From NCBI GenBank assembly GCA_963835935.1, contig CAWIHK010000001.1, forward strand, positions 1,426,001-1,490,000: 64,000 nucleotides of DNA, read 5' to 3'. The notes beneath the pieces were generated by a model. It was not told the DNA's origin and searched no databases. It saw only the letters and a program-made list of their open reading frames with translations. Position numbers and translations under genes: made by a program. Below are positions 9,244 through 17,292 of this stretch, piece after piece. The number at the start of each line of letters is the position of its first letter. Positions within the stretch are counted from its first letter, which is position 1. Source of the DNA: CAWIHK01 sp963835935. GTDB taxonomy: Bacteria > Bacteroidota > Ignavibacteria > UBA10030 > CAVZMI01.

Positions 9244-10229
9244 GAGAATGTCCCACTCTTAGTTGAAATTCAGCGATAGAAATTTGAGGTTGTTGTCAAC
9301 ATAAATATTTTTTATGCGACAAGCAAATTTTGTTTTTTATTTTTATTCAACGCGTCAATTAATATTGGTAATGCACCGTAACCTTTTATTCTTCTAAATC
9401 CTTTTTCAGCTTCCAACACTCCAGCACAAACCCAGCGTGTAACTTGTTCTTCAGTCTTCCAATATTTTACATTCCTCTCTTTCTGTCGAACAACTGAATT
9501 GAGCGACTCGATCAGATTTGTCGATTGCAATGATTTGCGCAGAGCAAGAGGAAGATTAAGTCGATGCAGCGTCAACGTTTCATCCAATCCTTCACGTAAA
9601 CTTTTTGCAGCCGACGAATGCTCTTGCTCCAAGTCCTGCGCAATTGATAGCAGCCGTTCTTTTGCTTTCACTGCATCGTTCATCGAATATGCTTCCGTCA
9701 TTCTTCTGCTGACAACTCCCTGAAGATTTTTTGGAAGATAACTTAACACATTACGTTTCTTGTGAACTGTGCAGCGTTGGACATGTGTGTCTGTTCCAAG
9801 TATATCAATGACAGCTCGCCGCAAGGCTTTCGATCCGTCCATCACTACCAAATATAATTGCTCTGTGTGTAATCCACGATCTATCAAATTTTCCAACAAA
9901 CCTTTCGCTATCGTCGTATTTTCTGCCGATCCCTCCCATACCCCAAGAACATGCTTAATCCCTTTAGTATCAATTCCTAACGCGATCACTACTGTATAAT
10001 CACCAATGTGTATTCCATCGATCATCAACACTGCCAACTCTAATTCTTCCAGCCGTCGTTCAAACATTTCTTTTATCTTTTGAGCCGTTGCTGCAATCAT
10101 TCTTCTGCTTACACTGCTCGAACTCGTTCCATACCCTTCTAGAAATTTACTCACTCCTTCTTCATACCTTCGTGTGCTAATGCCTCGAATCAAATCTCGA
10201 TATGTCCTCTGAATTAATTCTGCAGACTT
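9244..10229 (-). mobile_element. IS256-family insertion sequence, left-truncated copy
   Basis: This is an inverted copy of the element at 4445-5908. It has the true right terminus at 9244 but stops at an internal point that corresponds to about position 4920 of the first copy, so the left 475 bp including the left terminal repeat and the first 120 transposase codons are gone. It is flanked on both sides by ATTTCAAAC. A direct repeat next to a truncated internal end is unexpected for a normal insertion followed by decay. The remaining sequence looks identical to copy 1. Confidence 0.88.
9312..10193 (-). pseudogene. truncated IS256-family transposase
   Basis: The 293-residue frame starts at an internal TTG or ATT-rich stretch (MIRGISTRRYEEGV) and matches residues 134-426 of the first transposase without visible change. 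All three catalytic acidic residues are retained, but the N-terminal DNA-binding part and the left terminal repeat are missing. It should not be mobile by itself; its single intact right end could still be acted on by the full copy. Confidence 0.85.
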
Positions 10230-10238
10230 ATTTCAAAC
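10230..10238. repeat. target-site duplication, right copy (ATTTCAAAC)
   Basis: This is the second copy of the 9-bp sequence flanking the truncated IS. On this side the IS ends internally at ...GCAGACTT, not at a terminal inverted repeat. The last A or TTA of the IS side is shared with the repeat, so the junction has one to three bases of ambiguity. Confidence 0.75.
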
Positions 10239-11863
10239 GTTGGGTTTGACAAATAGTCAAAAGTATCAAGAACAAATTTAGAATCTTCATTCATTTCAGA
10301 ATTTTGAAATGGGGATGTATCTCCAAAAACTAAAATCTTTCCTTTGCCGTAAGATTGCTCGGCTACTAACACCAAATCTCCAGCGGTTTCGTTCAACGAA
10401 AACAGCATATCTCCTAAATAACCATTGTTTTTATTTTGATAATTTCCCAAATCTGAAAAGCCATATTTACCAGTGATAATTGGGTTTGATCTACTATCTA
10501 TGGTAAGAGTTGCGCCAATGCCGTAATGCACATTAAAATTGTTTTTTACTCTTTGGTTTATATAGTGCGGACGAAAGTCAATCCCTCTCACCCAATGATT
10601 AATAAATGGTATTCCGCTATCAAAGTTGAATTCGATTTTGAATGGCTCTAGCAGATCATTATATGGTTTCCGAATAACTTCGTTTCCCGTATGATCGCCC
10701 AATACTAGTAGTGATCCGCCGTTATTAACAAAATCATATATACATTGCTTTTCTGAAAATAAAAATTTCTTATTCAAATTAATCAGTACCAGCACATTGA
10801 AGTTTTGTAAATGCGATTGAGTAATAATAGTATCTTGGGTTACACCAAATCCCATATCTCTCAAAAATTCTGGGAGCAAACCAAACATACCCCCATTGAG
10901 TGCTCCAAAGCTTTTGTAGGTAGGTAAATCCCAATTAAAGCTCCCATTTTTGTATAAATATATGTTACCTCTTTTTTCTGGAACCGTTACATTGAATGTC
11001 AATATAAAGAATGATAGAACAAATAATGCTACTGCACAGATATTTTGTTTGGTAATTTTTATAGTTCCATCATAATTATCAAAAGCTTTCGGTGGATATT
11101 TCCTTAGTAAAATTATTGCAGAGGGAATAAAGAATATAAAACTTATATCATAGTGAAATATTTCATAAATATATTCAGGCTTTTGGGCTATGATAACATT
11201 TAGAAGATAAGATGTGAAAATTGAATAGAGTAAAAATATTATAAGTAATGACAAAAGTGATATAAAAAATAGTACTTTATTTTTATTCTCCGAGCTACTA
11301 AATACACTCACAAAATAAATAATGAATACAACTAGAGTTAAAAGACCTGAATAAGCTAGTCCTCTTTGTCCGAATGTATTGTTTAGTATAAAGGAATTGA
11401 AAAATGATAAACCGTATGATACTTTCTGGGTAATGATCCAGACCAGAGAACTAGTTTGATAGAAACATACCAAAATCAATAAGACGAAGGAACAGATAAA
11501 TAATGATTTTATTTCTGCGTATGACTGTATATATTTTTTGGTTAAATAATTTAACGCATAAAGATACACCGATAAAAGAAAAAGTTTATAACTAAACGGA
11601 ATAAAGGTTACTGTGAATATCGATAAAATCGAAAATAAAATGTAGAGTAATTTGTCTTTTTTACCATCGACAGGAGAATAAAAGAGGAGAGATAATAACG
11701 ATAGAAGAATAAAATACAGTCCGTTAATAATCTCATCAGGGAGATTGCCATAGTTCTGTAAAGAAAAGACAAATAACAGCAAGATAAGTAATATTCTTAA
11801 TACTCTCATAAATCTGATTTTCCACTCGTGAAGCTTTAACACTTGTTCACTTTTTACATTCAT
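10230..11863 (-). pseudogene. 5' half of an exosortase-like/amidotransferase-like membrane protein, split by IS
   Basis: The gene starts at ATG 11863, overlapping the aspC stop as TGATG. Residues 1-270 hold about eight TM helices in the same layout as the 784-residue paralogue. Residues 290-535 form an exported domain with VNNGGSLLVLGDHTG and YGKGKILVFGDTSP, matching the first amidotransferase-like domain of the paralogue. The called ORF ends at 10214 only because it reads a few codons (EISLQN) into the IS. Removing the IS joins LSNPT-FEI to NYALIF and gives a 797-codon gene. The exosortase Cys, Arg and His signatures are not recognisable in this copy. The function is unknown; operon position after aspC is probably by chance. 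Confidence 0.8.
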
Positions 11864-13056
11864 CAAGAATGCAATGCTTCAAATCCTTTTTTAAAACGTG
11901 CAACGGCTTTTTCAAGATTAGCCATAGAAACCGTGTAGGATAATCGGATGCATTTATCGTTCCCGAAAGCAACACCGGGGACAAGCGCAATCTTATGGTG
12001 TTCGAGTAAATATTGACATACATCGATCGATGTTTGAATAGCCTGTCCTTTCAACCTTTTCCCATAATAGGCGCTCACATCCGGGAAGAGATAAAAAGCG
12101 CCGGAAGGTTTCTGAACCTTTAAGTCAGGAATTTGCTGAATTTCATTCATTAAAAAATCTCGTCTGCGTTGCAACTCCTCCAACATCGTTGCAACCGTAG
12201 TCTGCGGGCTCCGAAGTGCTGCAACGGCAGCCTTCTGTGCGATTGAATTTGCATTGTTGGTGATTTGCCCTTGTACTATCGCGGCGGCTTTAATGATTTC
12301 CGGAGGTCCGCCCATATAACCGATACGCCATCCGGTCATCGCGAATGCTTTTGAAACGCCATTGACTGTTACTACATGATCTCGAATAGCGTCGATTGCT
12401 CCGATGCTGAAATACTCAAGACCATCATATCGGATTTTTTCATAAATTTCATCGGAGATAACGTAGATACTCTTTTTATGAATAACGTCCGCAAAAGCTT
12501 CGATCTCATCGCGCGAATACATTACTCCGGTCGGATTGGATGGTGAGTTAAAAATAAAAACTTTTGTGCGTGGTGTAATGGCTTTCCGTAATTGTTCGGG
12601 TGTGATTTTATAACCGCTCTGAACCTTCGTAGGAATCGAAACCGGTTTCGCTCCGATAAGCCGTGCCATATCGGGATAGCTGACATAATAAGGAGCTTGA
12701 AATAAAATTTCATCGTCCGGATCGCACAATGCCTGGAGAGCCATGTAAATGCAAGCCTTTGCACCGGATGAAACGAGAATCTGGTCTGGCGTAAAGCGGA
12801 GATTGTTTTCTTCTTTGAATTTTATTGCCGCTGCTTCACGCAATTCCGGCATGCCGATGTTCGGCGTGTAATGTGTAAAATTTTCTTCGATAGCTTTTAT
12901 GGCGGCTTGTTTTACATGATCCGGCGTAGGAAAATCCGGATCGCCTGCCGTTAAACTCACCAAATCGATTCCCTGTCGCTTCATAATCATAGCCTGTGCT
13001 GTAAGGGCTATAGTTAGAGATTCGGGCAGACTTCGAACTTTTTCAGAACGCATCAT
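11863..13056 (-). CDS. aspC: aspartate aminotransferase, class I/II PLP-dependent
   Basis: This 397-residue fold-type I aminotransferase transfers the amino group between aspartate and 2-oxoglutarate with pyridoxal phosphate. Visible motifs are LTAGDPDFPTP near the N-terminus, NSPSNPTGVMY at about 170-180, SDEIYEKIRYDG at 201-211, and the PLP lysine Lys236 in GVSKAFAMTGWRIGY. This is the bacterial Ib/gamma subgroup; related enzymes also act on prephenate, so the exact substrate is not certain. The start ATG at 13056 overlaps the coaD stop, so it is translationally coupled at the end of the hrcA-led operon. Confidence 0.9.
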   Translation of the reverse strand: MMRSEKVRSLPESLTIALTAQAMIMKRQGIDLVSLTAGDPDFPTPDHVKQAAIKAIEENFTHYTPNIGMPELREAAAIKFKEENNLRFTPDQILVSSGAKACIYMALQALCDPDDEILFQAPYYVSYPDMARLIGAKPVSIPTKVQSGYKITPEQLRKAITPRTKVFIFNSPSNPTGVMYSRDEIEAFADVIHKKSIYVISDEIYEKIRYDGLEYFSIGAIDAIRDHVVTVNGVSKAFAMTGWRIGYMGGPPEIIKAAAIVQGQITNNANSIAQKAAVAALRSPQTTVATMLEELQRRRDFLMNEIQQIPDLKVQKPSGAFYLFPDVSAYYGKRLKGQAIQTSIDVCQYLLEHHKIALVPGVAFGNDKCIRLSYTVSMANLEKAVARFKKGFEALHS

Positions 13057-13559
13057 AAAACAAATTTTCTCCGTTTTTCTTCCATCTTCTTTTGCAGCAT
13101 TTTCTTAACGAGAGGCGGAACAAAATCACCGATGTCGCCATGGAGACGTGCGAGTTCTCTGACGATTGAGGAATTTAAATATGTATGATTTTCATGCGGC
13201 ATCAAAAACACAGTTGTAAGTTTATATTTCCGTGCTAGTTTCCGGTTCATCAAAGCCATTTGAAATTCAAACTCAAAGTCCGATATAGCTCGAAGGCCAC
13301 GGATAAGCGCCGCTGCTTTTTTCTGTTTCGCATAATCAACTATTAAACCGGCGAAGCTATCGATTTCAACCTGGCGGAGTTTTTTTGTGGCGTCTTTAAG
13401 CATTTCCATCCGTTCTTCCGTTGTAAAGAGCGGAGTCTTGGATGAATTTCGTGCGACAGTGACAATAACCTTATCGAACATCTCGGTAGCACGCTCCAAC
13501 ACATCCAAATGTCCGTATGTAACGGGATCAAAAGTCCCTGGATAAATAGCGATTCTCAT
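13053..13559 (-). CDS. coaD: phosphopantetheine adenylyltransferase
   Basis: This enzyme joins ATP and 4'-phosphopantetheine to dephospho-CoA in coenzyme A synthesis. The 168-residue length is normal. The nucleotidyltransferase signature GTFDPVTYGH (residues 8-17) and the second loop LNSSIVRELA are present, as is IRGLRAISDFEFEFQMALMN. The gene overlaps both neighbours by 4 bases: its ATG overlaps the rsmD stop and its stop overlaps aspC. rsmD-coaD is a common gene pair in bacteria, which supports the calls. Confidence 0.96.
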   Translation of the reverse strand: MRIAIYPGTFDPVTYGHLDVLERATEMFDKVIVTVARNSSKTPLFTTEERMEMLKDATKKLRQVEIDSFAGLIVDYAKQKKAAALIRGLRAISDFEFEFQMALMNRKLARKYKLTTVFLMPHENHTYLNSSIVRELARLHGDIGDFVPPLVKKMLQKKMEEKRRKFVL

Positions 13560-14125
13560 GAGAGTCCTTTCCGTCCTGTGGATTGGAAAAATGAAACCAT
13601 CGTCATACCGAATGCTCGTTGATCAGTCATAATATATAATGATGAAGGTGGAAAGCAAATTTTTTTTGTATGTTCCATAACGAGTATTCCATCTTGTTGA
13701 ATCAAGTTTCGTTCGAAAATAAGATCGGGAAGTTTTTCCACTTCATCCTGTGCGTAAGGCGGGTCGACAAAAATTACATTGAACTGTTGGAGATTTTCTT
13801 TGAGAAATCGATATGCATTAAGACGAATCACCTCGCATCGTGATTCTGCGCCAGAACCAAGTGAGGAAATATTTTCAGAGAGTATCTTAACAACAGGATA
13901 CGAATATTCGACAAAAACAACCCTTGATGCGCCTCTGCTTAACGCTTCAAGCCCGACACTTCCTGAACCGGCAAAGAGATCGAGAACGGAAAGACCTTCG
14001 AATGTAAATTGATTGGTTAGAATATTGAATAGTGATTCCCGAACACGGTCGGTTGCCGGGCGAACGCTCCGGTCTTTCACCGATTTCAACAATCGCCCAC
14101 GATATTCTCCAGCGATGATACGCAT
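13556..14125 (-). CDS. rsmD: 16S rRNA (guanine966-N2)-methyltransferase
   Basis: This 189-residue SAM-dependent enzyme methylates G966 of 16S rRNA. The N-terminus MRIIAGEYRGRLL and RPATDRVRESLFNIL are diagnostic of RsmD. The SAM-binding LDLFAGSGSVGLEAL follows, and the catalytic VDPPY replaces the more general NPPY. It lies directly upstream of coaD with a 4-base overlap and 2 bases after the PilM-like gene. Confidence 0.95.
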   Translation of the reverse strand: MRIIAGEYRGRLLKSVKDRSVRPATDRVRESLFNILTNQFTFEGLSVLDLFAGSGSVGLEALSRGASRVVFVEYSYPVVKILSENISSLGSGAESRCEVIRLNAYRFLKENLQQFNVIFVDPPYAQDEVEKLPDLIFERNLIQQDGILVMEHTKKICFPPSSLYIMTDQRAFGMTMVSFFQSTGRKGLS

Positions 14126-14127
14126 CG

Positions 14128-15054
14128 CTATGACTTTCGCATTGCAATTCCTACGGCAGGTGTAAAATGATGAGAGAGCCGTCGATATTTTAAACCGTCG
14201 CGCAACTGCTTTGAAAATTTCATTTTTTTGAAAGAGTCGGCTACTTCAAACGGCAGCGGCATCTGTTCGCGGAAAAGGCGCAATAATTCGGTTCCCACAA
14301 GCGGCCCGTGTACCATCGCCTTTGCAGGTTTAAGATGACTGTATTCGTTCAACAATTCTGAAATAATAGGAATAACCTCTCGCGTCGCCGCAAATTCCGC
14401 AGATGAATAAGCAACACATTGACCTGTTCTGATGATGCTGAAATCAAGAGAGTTTTTCTTCAGACCAATAGAAACAATTGTTTGATGTGTAAGATCAGGA
14501 TAATTATATAACAGAGCAGGCTCCGCACATAAATGGTCGACATCCATTATGTTCAACGAAAGTCCCAATGCCTTTGCTATTTGTTGCATCGACCATACAA
14601 AATTTCGGCGGACGGAAATAATCAATTTTTCATGAATACCTTTTTCCGGAACTTCTGCAAAAGTAATAAGGTCGGTCGAAAATTCACGATCGTCAACGGC
14701 TCCGAGATTTGTCGCGATCTCCCATCTCACATGATCCTCTAATTCGTCTTGTGAGAGTGAATTGTCTGTCGGCATTTCGCTTATGAAAAGATTTTTGCTG
14801 TCAATTGCGCAGGAAATTTTTTTTGCCGACGTCTTTGAACGTGAGAACAAAACTTTGATGTCCTGCAGAAGCTTTTGCAAAAAATCCGGGTGTTCTGGAG
14901 AAAATTTTTCGATTTCCGCAAAGTAGTTAGTTTCACACTTCATGGTATCGATTGCAGTGATCATGTAATCACCGCGATTGTGTTCCATTTCAATAAGATA
15001 GATAGATTCGTCGACGAAATGGATTCCGAGATATTTTTGTGATCGAAGCATCAT
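14128..15054 (-). CDS. PilM-like actin-fold ATPase protein (type IV pilus/competence)
   Basis: The 308 residues resemble PilM/ComA-type proteins, which sit on the cytoplasmic side of the type IV pilus inner-membrane complex. YLGIHFVDESIYLIEM at the start fits the first phosphate loop region, and IVSIGLKKNSLDFSIIRTGQ fits the second half of the actin fold. The usual GxDIGxxxxK signature is degenerate, so ATP binding is doubtful. There are no PilN/O/P/Q genes beside it. It overlaps comEA by 4 bases, which suggests a role in DNA uptake rather than full pili, though that is inferred. Confidence 0.6.
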   Translation of the reverse strand: MMLRSQKYLGIHFVDESIYLIEMEHNRGDYMITAIDTMKCETNYFAEIEKFSPEHPDFLQKLLQDIKVLFSRSKTSAKKISCAIDSKNLFISEMPTDNSLSQDELEDHVRWEIATNLGAVDDREFSTDLITFAEVPEKGIHEKLIISVRRNFVWSMQQIAKALGLSLNIMDVDHLCAEPALLYNYPDLTHQTIVSIGLKKNSLDFSIIRTGQCVAYSSAEFAATREVIPIISELLNEYSHLKPAKAMVHGPLVGTELLRLFREQMPLPFEVADSFKKMKFSKQLRDGLKYRRLSHHFTPAVGIAMRKS

Positions 15055-15506
15055 GGGACTTTTATATATTGTTGGAATTTATGAAATTTCTTTTCACCGA
15101 TACCTGACACATTCATTAATTCTTCAGGGGAATTGAACTCTCCATGATTCGTCCTGTATTCCAAAATTCGATCAGCGAGTGCAGGTCCAACTCCCGGTAA
15201 TTTCATTAGGTCATTTTTTGTTGCAGTATTTATACTCACAATCTCCCCGGGTTCTTTAGATTTTGCAGCCGGTATTTGGTTGTTAAAATTTTTTATGTCC
15301 CCATCCGAATTTTGGAGTGATGCGGATCTTTCTGCAAATTCATTATCGGACACGGTATAATCATATTGCGGTAATGCACCGGTCTCTGAATATGATTGAT
15401 AAAATCGAATTCCAATACCAATTAACAATGTTATTACGAGAAAGTAAATAACTTTTCTCTCAGTTGTTGTAAATCCGATCTTTTGTAGTATTGTAGTTAT
15501 GGACAT
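15051..15506 (-). CDS. comEA: ComEA-like helix-hairpin-helix DNA-binding protein
   Basis: This 151-residue protein has one N-terminal TM helix (residues 16-32), a low-complexity linker, and a C-terminal double HhH module: INTATKNDLMKLPGVGPALA, then ILEYRTNHGEFNSPEELMNV and SGIGEKKF. ComEA proteins bind double-stranded DNA at the cell surface or periplasm during transformation. It overlaps the PilM-like gene. It starts 28 bases after the restored dnaJ stop at 15535. Confidence 0.82.
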   Translation of the reverse strand: MSITTILQKIGFTTTERKVIYFLVITLLIGIGIRFYQSYSETGALPQYDYTVSDNEFAERSASLQNSDGDIKNFNNQIPAAKSKEPGEIVSINTATKNDLMKLPGVGPALADRILEYRTNHGEFNSPEELMNVSGIGEKKFHKFQQYIKVP

Positions 15507-15534
15507 GAAATTGGAATATAATCACGAATTTGTT

Positions 15535-15627
15535 CTACATTTTATCGAAAAAAGACTGACTTGTCTTCTTGCGTTCGTTATCAGTTGGAGTAATATTTTC
15601 ACATTTCGATAAATCTCTCAGCAATTC
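15535..15627 (-). pseudogene. out-of-frame C-terminal tail of DnaJ
   Basis: In a different minus frame from the annotated dnaJ, positions 15627-15535 read ELLRDLSKCENITPTDNERK and end KKTSQSFFDKM before TAG. This is the normal end of DnaJ proteins (a LLR.L region and a terminal SFFDKM/K). The called dnaJ frame instead ends with the unrelated RIAERFIEM. The two frames meet in a GA dinucleotide run at about 15625-15635, so loss of one GA unit explains the break. Confidence 0.75.
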
Positions 15628-16678
15628 TCTCTCTCGGGTTGAGTTTTGTTGGAACCCAAATGTTAATTCGGACGAGTTGATCACCGCGTCCATAACTATT
15701 TATATGAGGAATTCCCTTGTCGCGCATTCTTAAAATGCGGCCTGCTGGAGTTCCGGCATCGATTTTAAGTCGTGAGCGTCCTGAAAGTGTAGGGACTTCA
15801 ACTTCTGCGCCTACTGCGGCTTCAGGAAAACTCAACAGTAAATCAAAAAGAACATCGTCATTATGACGTTGAAAATTTTCGTGGGGCTCTTCCTCAATAA
15901 CCACGATTATATCTCCGGCAGGTCCGCCACGCCGGCCTGCGTTTCCTTGTCCGCGCAGTGGAATATAATTGTCATTCGCAACCCCTGCAGGGACGGTGAC
16001 TTTGATAGTTGTTTCTCCATGTACACGGCCTTCACCGGAACAATTCGAACAAGGTTCTTTCACTATTCGTCCTTCACCGCCGCATGTAGTGCAAGTAGTA
16101 ATATTTACGAATTGACCGAACATTGACCTCGAGACTTGTCTTATTTCTCCAGTACCGTTACACATCGGACATGTTGTTAACGTGCTTCCAGATTTTGCAC
16201 CGCTGCCGCGGCAAACATCACACAATTTATATTTGCGGATTTTAAGTTTCTTCTCAACCCCTGAAGCAATTTCTTCGAGCGTCAATCGTATTCGAACTTT
16301 CAAATCTGAGCCGGGTGAACCGGCTGATGTGCGGCGTTGCCGTTGTTGTCTTCCACCTCCGAACATTTCATCAAAAATGCCGCCGCCAAAAATATCTCCG
16401 AAAGCGCCGAAGATATCATTCATATCAGTGTAACCATGGAAATCGGCGCCGGCACGAAGTCCTTCGTGACCATATTGATCGTATCTATGCCGTTTATCAT
16501 TATCGCTTAAGACTTCGTACGCTTCCGTTGCTTCTTTAAATTTTTCTTCAGAATCTTTATCACCCTGGTTGCGATCCGGATGATACTGTAATGCAAGTTT
16601 CCGGTACGATTTTTTTATCTCGTCTTGAGACGCGCTTCGCGGGACTCCAAGCACTTCGTAGTAATCACGTTTTGCCAT
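15599..16678 (-). CDS. dnaJ: chaperone DnaJ (Hsp40), apparently frameshifted near the C-terminus
   Basis: This is the co-chaperone that delivers unfolded clients to DnaK and stimulates its ATPase. The J domain (residues 1-70) holds the HPD motif in YHPDRNQGDK. A Gly/Phe-rich linker contains GGGIFDEMFGGG. Four zinc-binding CxxCxGxG repeats follow at about 150-210: CDVCRGSG, CPMCNGTG, CTTCGGEG and CSNCSGEG. The two client-binding domains come next. The last 9 residues are out of frame, and about 30 normal residues of the dimerisation tail are readable in another frame down to 15535. The gene begins 2 bases after the grpE stop. dnaK is not in this window. Confidence 0.93.
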   Translation of the reverse strand: MAKRDYYEVLGVPRSASQDEIKKSYRKLALQYHPDRNQGDKDSEEKFKEATEAYEVLSDNDKRHRYDQYGHEGLRAGADFHGYTDMNDIFGAFGDIFGGGIFDEMFGGGRQQRQRRTSAGSPGSDLKVRIRLTLEEIASGVEKKLKIRKYKLCDVCRGSGAKSGSTLTTCPMCNGTGEIRQVSRSMFGQFVNITTCTTCGGEGRIVKEPCSNCSGEGRVHGETTIKVTVPAGVANDNYIPLRGQGNAGRRGGPAGDIIVVIEEEPHENFQRHNDDVLFDLLLSFPEAAVGAEVEVPTLSGRSRLKIDAGTPAGRILRMRDKGIPHINSYGRGDQLVRINIWVPTKLNPRERIAERFIEM

Positions 16679-16680
16679 TA

Positions 16681-17271
16681 TTACTCCTTAACCGTATCGC
16701 TTGGATTTGCCGGGACACTTTGTGGTTCACAGGCCACAATCACTTTAGCATGTCGCAAAACTTTATCCTTCAGCATGTAGCCTTTCTCGACTTCTTCGAG
16801 AATTGTATGAGGAGCGACTCCTTCTTTTGGTACTTGCATGAGAGCATCGTGAAAATCGACATTAAAATCTTTCCCAACAACATCCATCGGTTTCACGCCT
16901 TGCGAATTTAAAAATTTTATTAATTTTGTATAGATGAGTTCGATCCCTTGATAAAAAGTTCCAAATTCTCGCCGATCCTTCCCGCTCTTTAGAGATCGTG
17001 TAAAATCGTCAAGAATCGGTAAGAGTTCGAGAATTAATGCCTCAGTCGCGAATTTACTAATGATCGAAATATCATTTTCCATTCTTCGCTTGTAGTTCTC
17101 AAACTCTGCCGCTTTTCGTAAAAGCATATCTTTTGAAACTTCCAAAGATTTTTCTAAATCCGAGATTCGCTGATTCAACTTATCGACCTCAGACAGCTCC
17201 TCTTGCGGATGCTTATCGTTATTTTGTTCTAATGGCATATCTTGATTTATTTCTTTCCCTTTTTCTTTCAT
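16681..17271 (-). CDS. grpE: nucleotide exchange factor GrpE
   Basis: This 196-residue protein drives ADP release from DnaK. It has an acidic, polar N-terminus, a long coiled coil at about residues 30-80 (ISDLEKSLEVSKDMLLRKAA and FENYKRRMENDI), and the C-terminal beta domain with GVKPMDVVGKDFNVDFHDAL and VEKGYMLKDKVLRHAKVIVA. It lies 21 bases downstream of hrcA and 2 bases upstream of dnaJ, the classical heat-shock order hrcA-grpE-dnaJ. Confidence 0.97.
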   Translation of the reverse strand: MKEKGKEINQDMPLEQNNDKHPQEELSEVDKLNQRISDLEKSLEVSKDMLLRKAAEFENYKRRMENDISIISKFATEALILELLPILDDFTRSLKSGKDRREFGTFYQGIELIYTKLIKFLNSQGVKPMDVVGKDFNVDFHDALMQVPKEGVAPHTILEEVEKGYMLKDKVLRHAKVIVACEPQSVPANPSDTVKE

Positions 17272-17292
17272 TTTAATCTTAATCTATTATTT

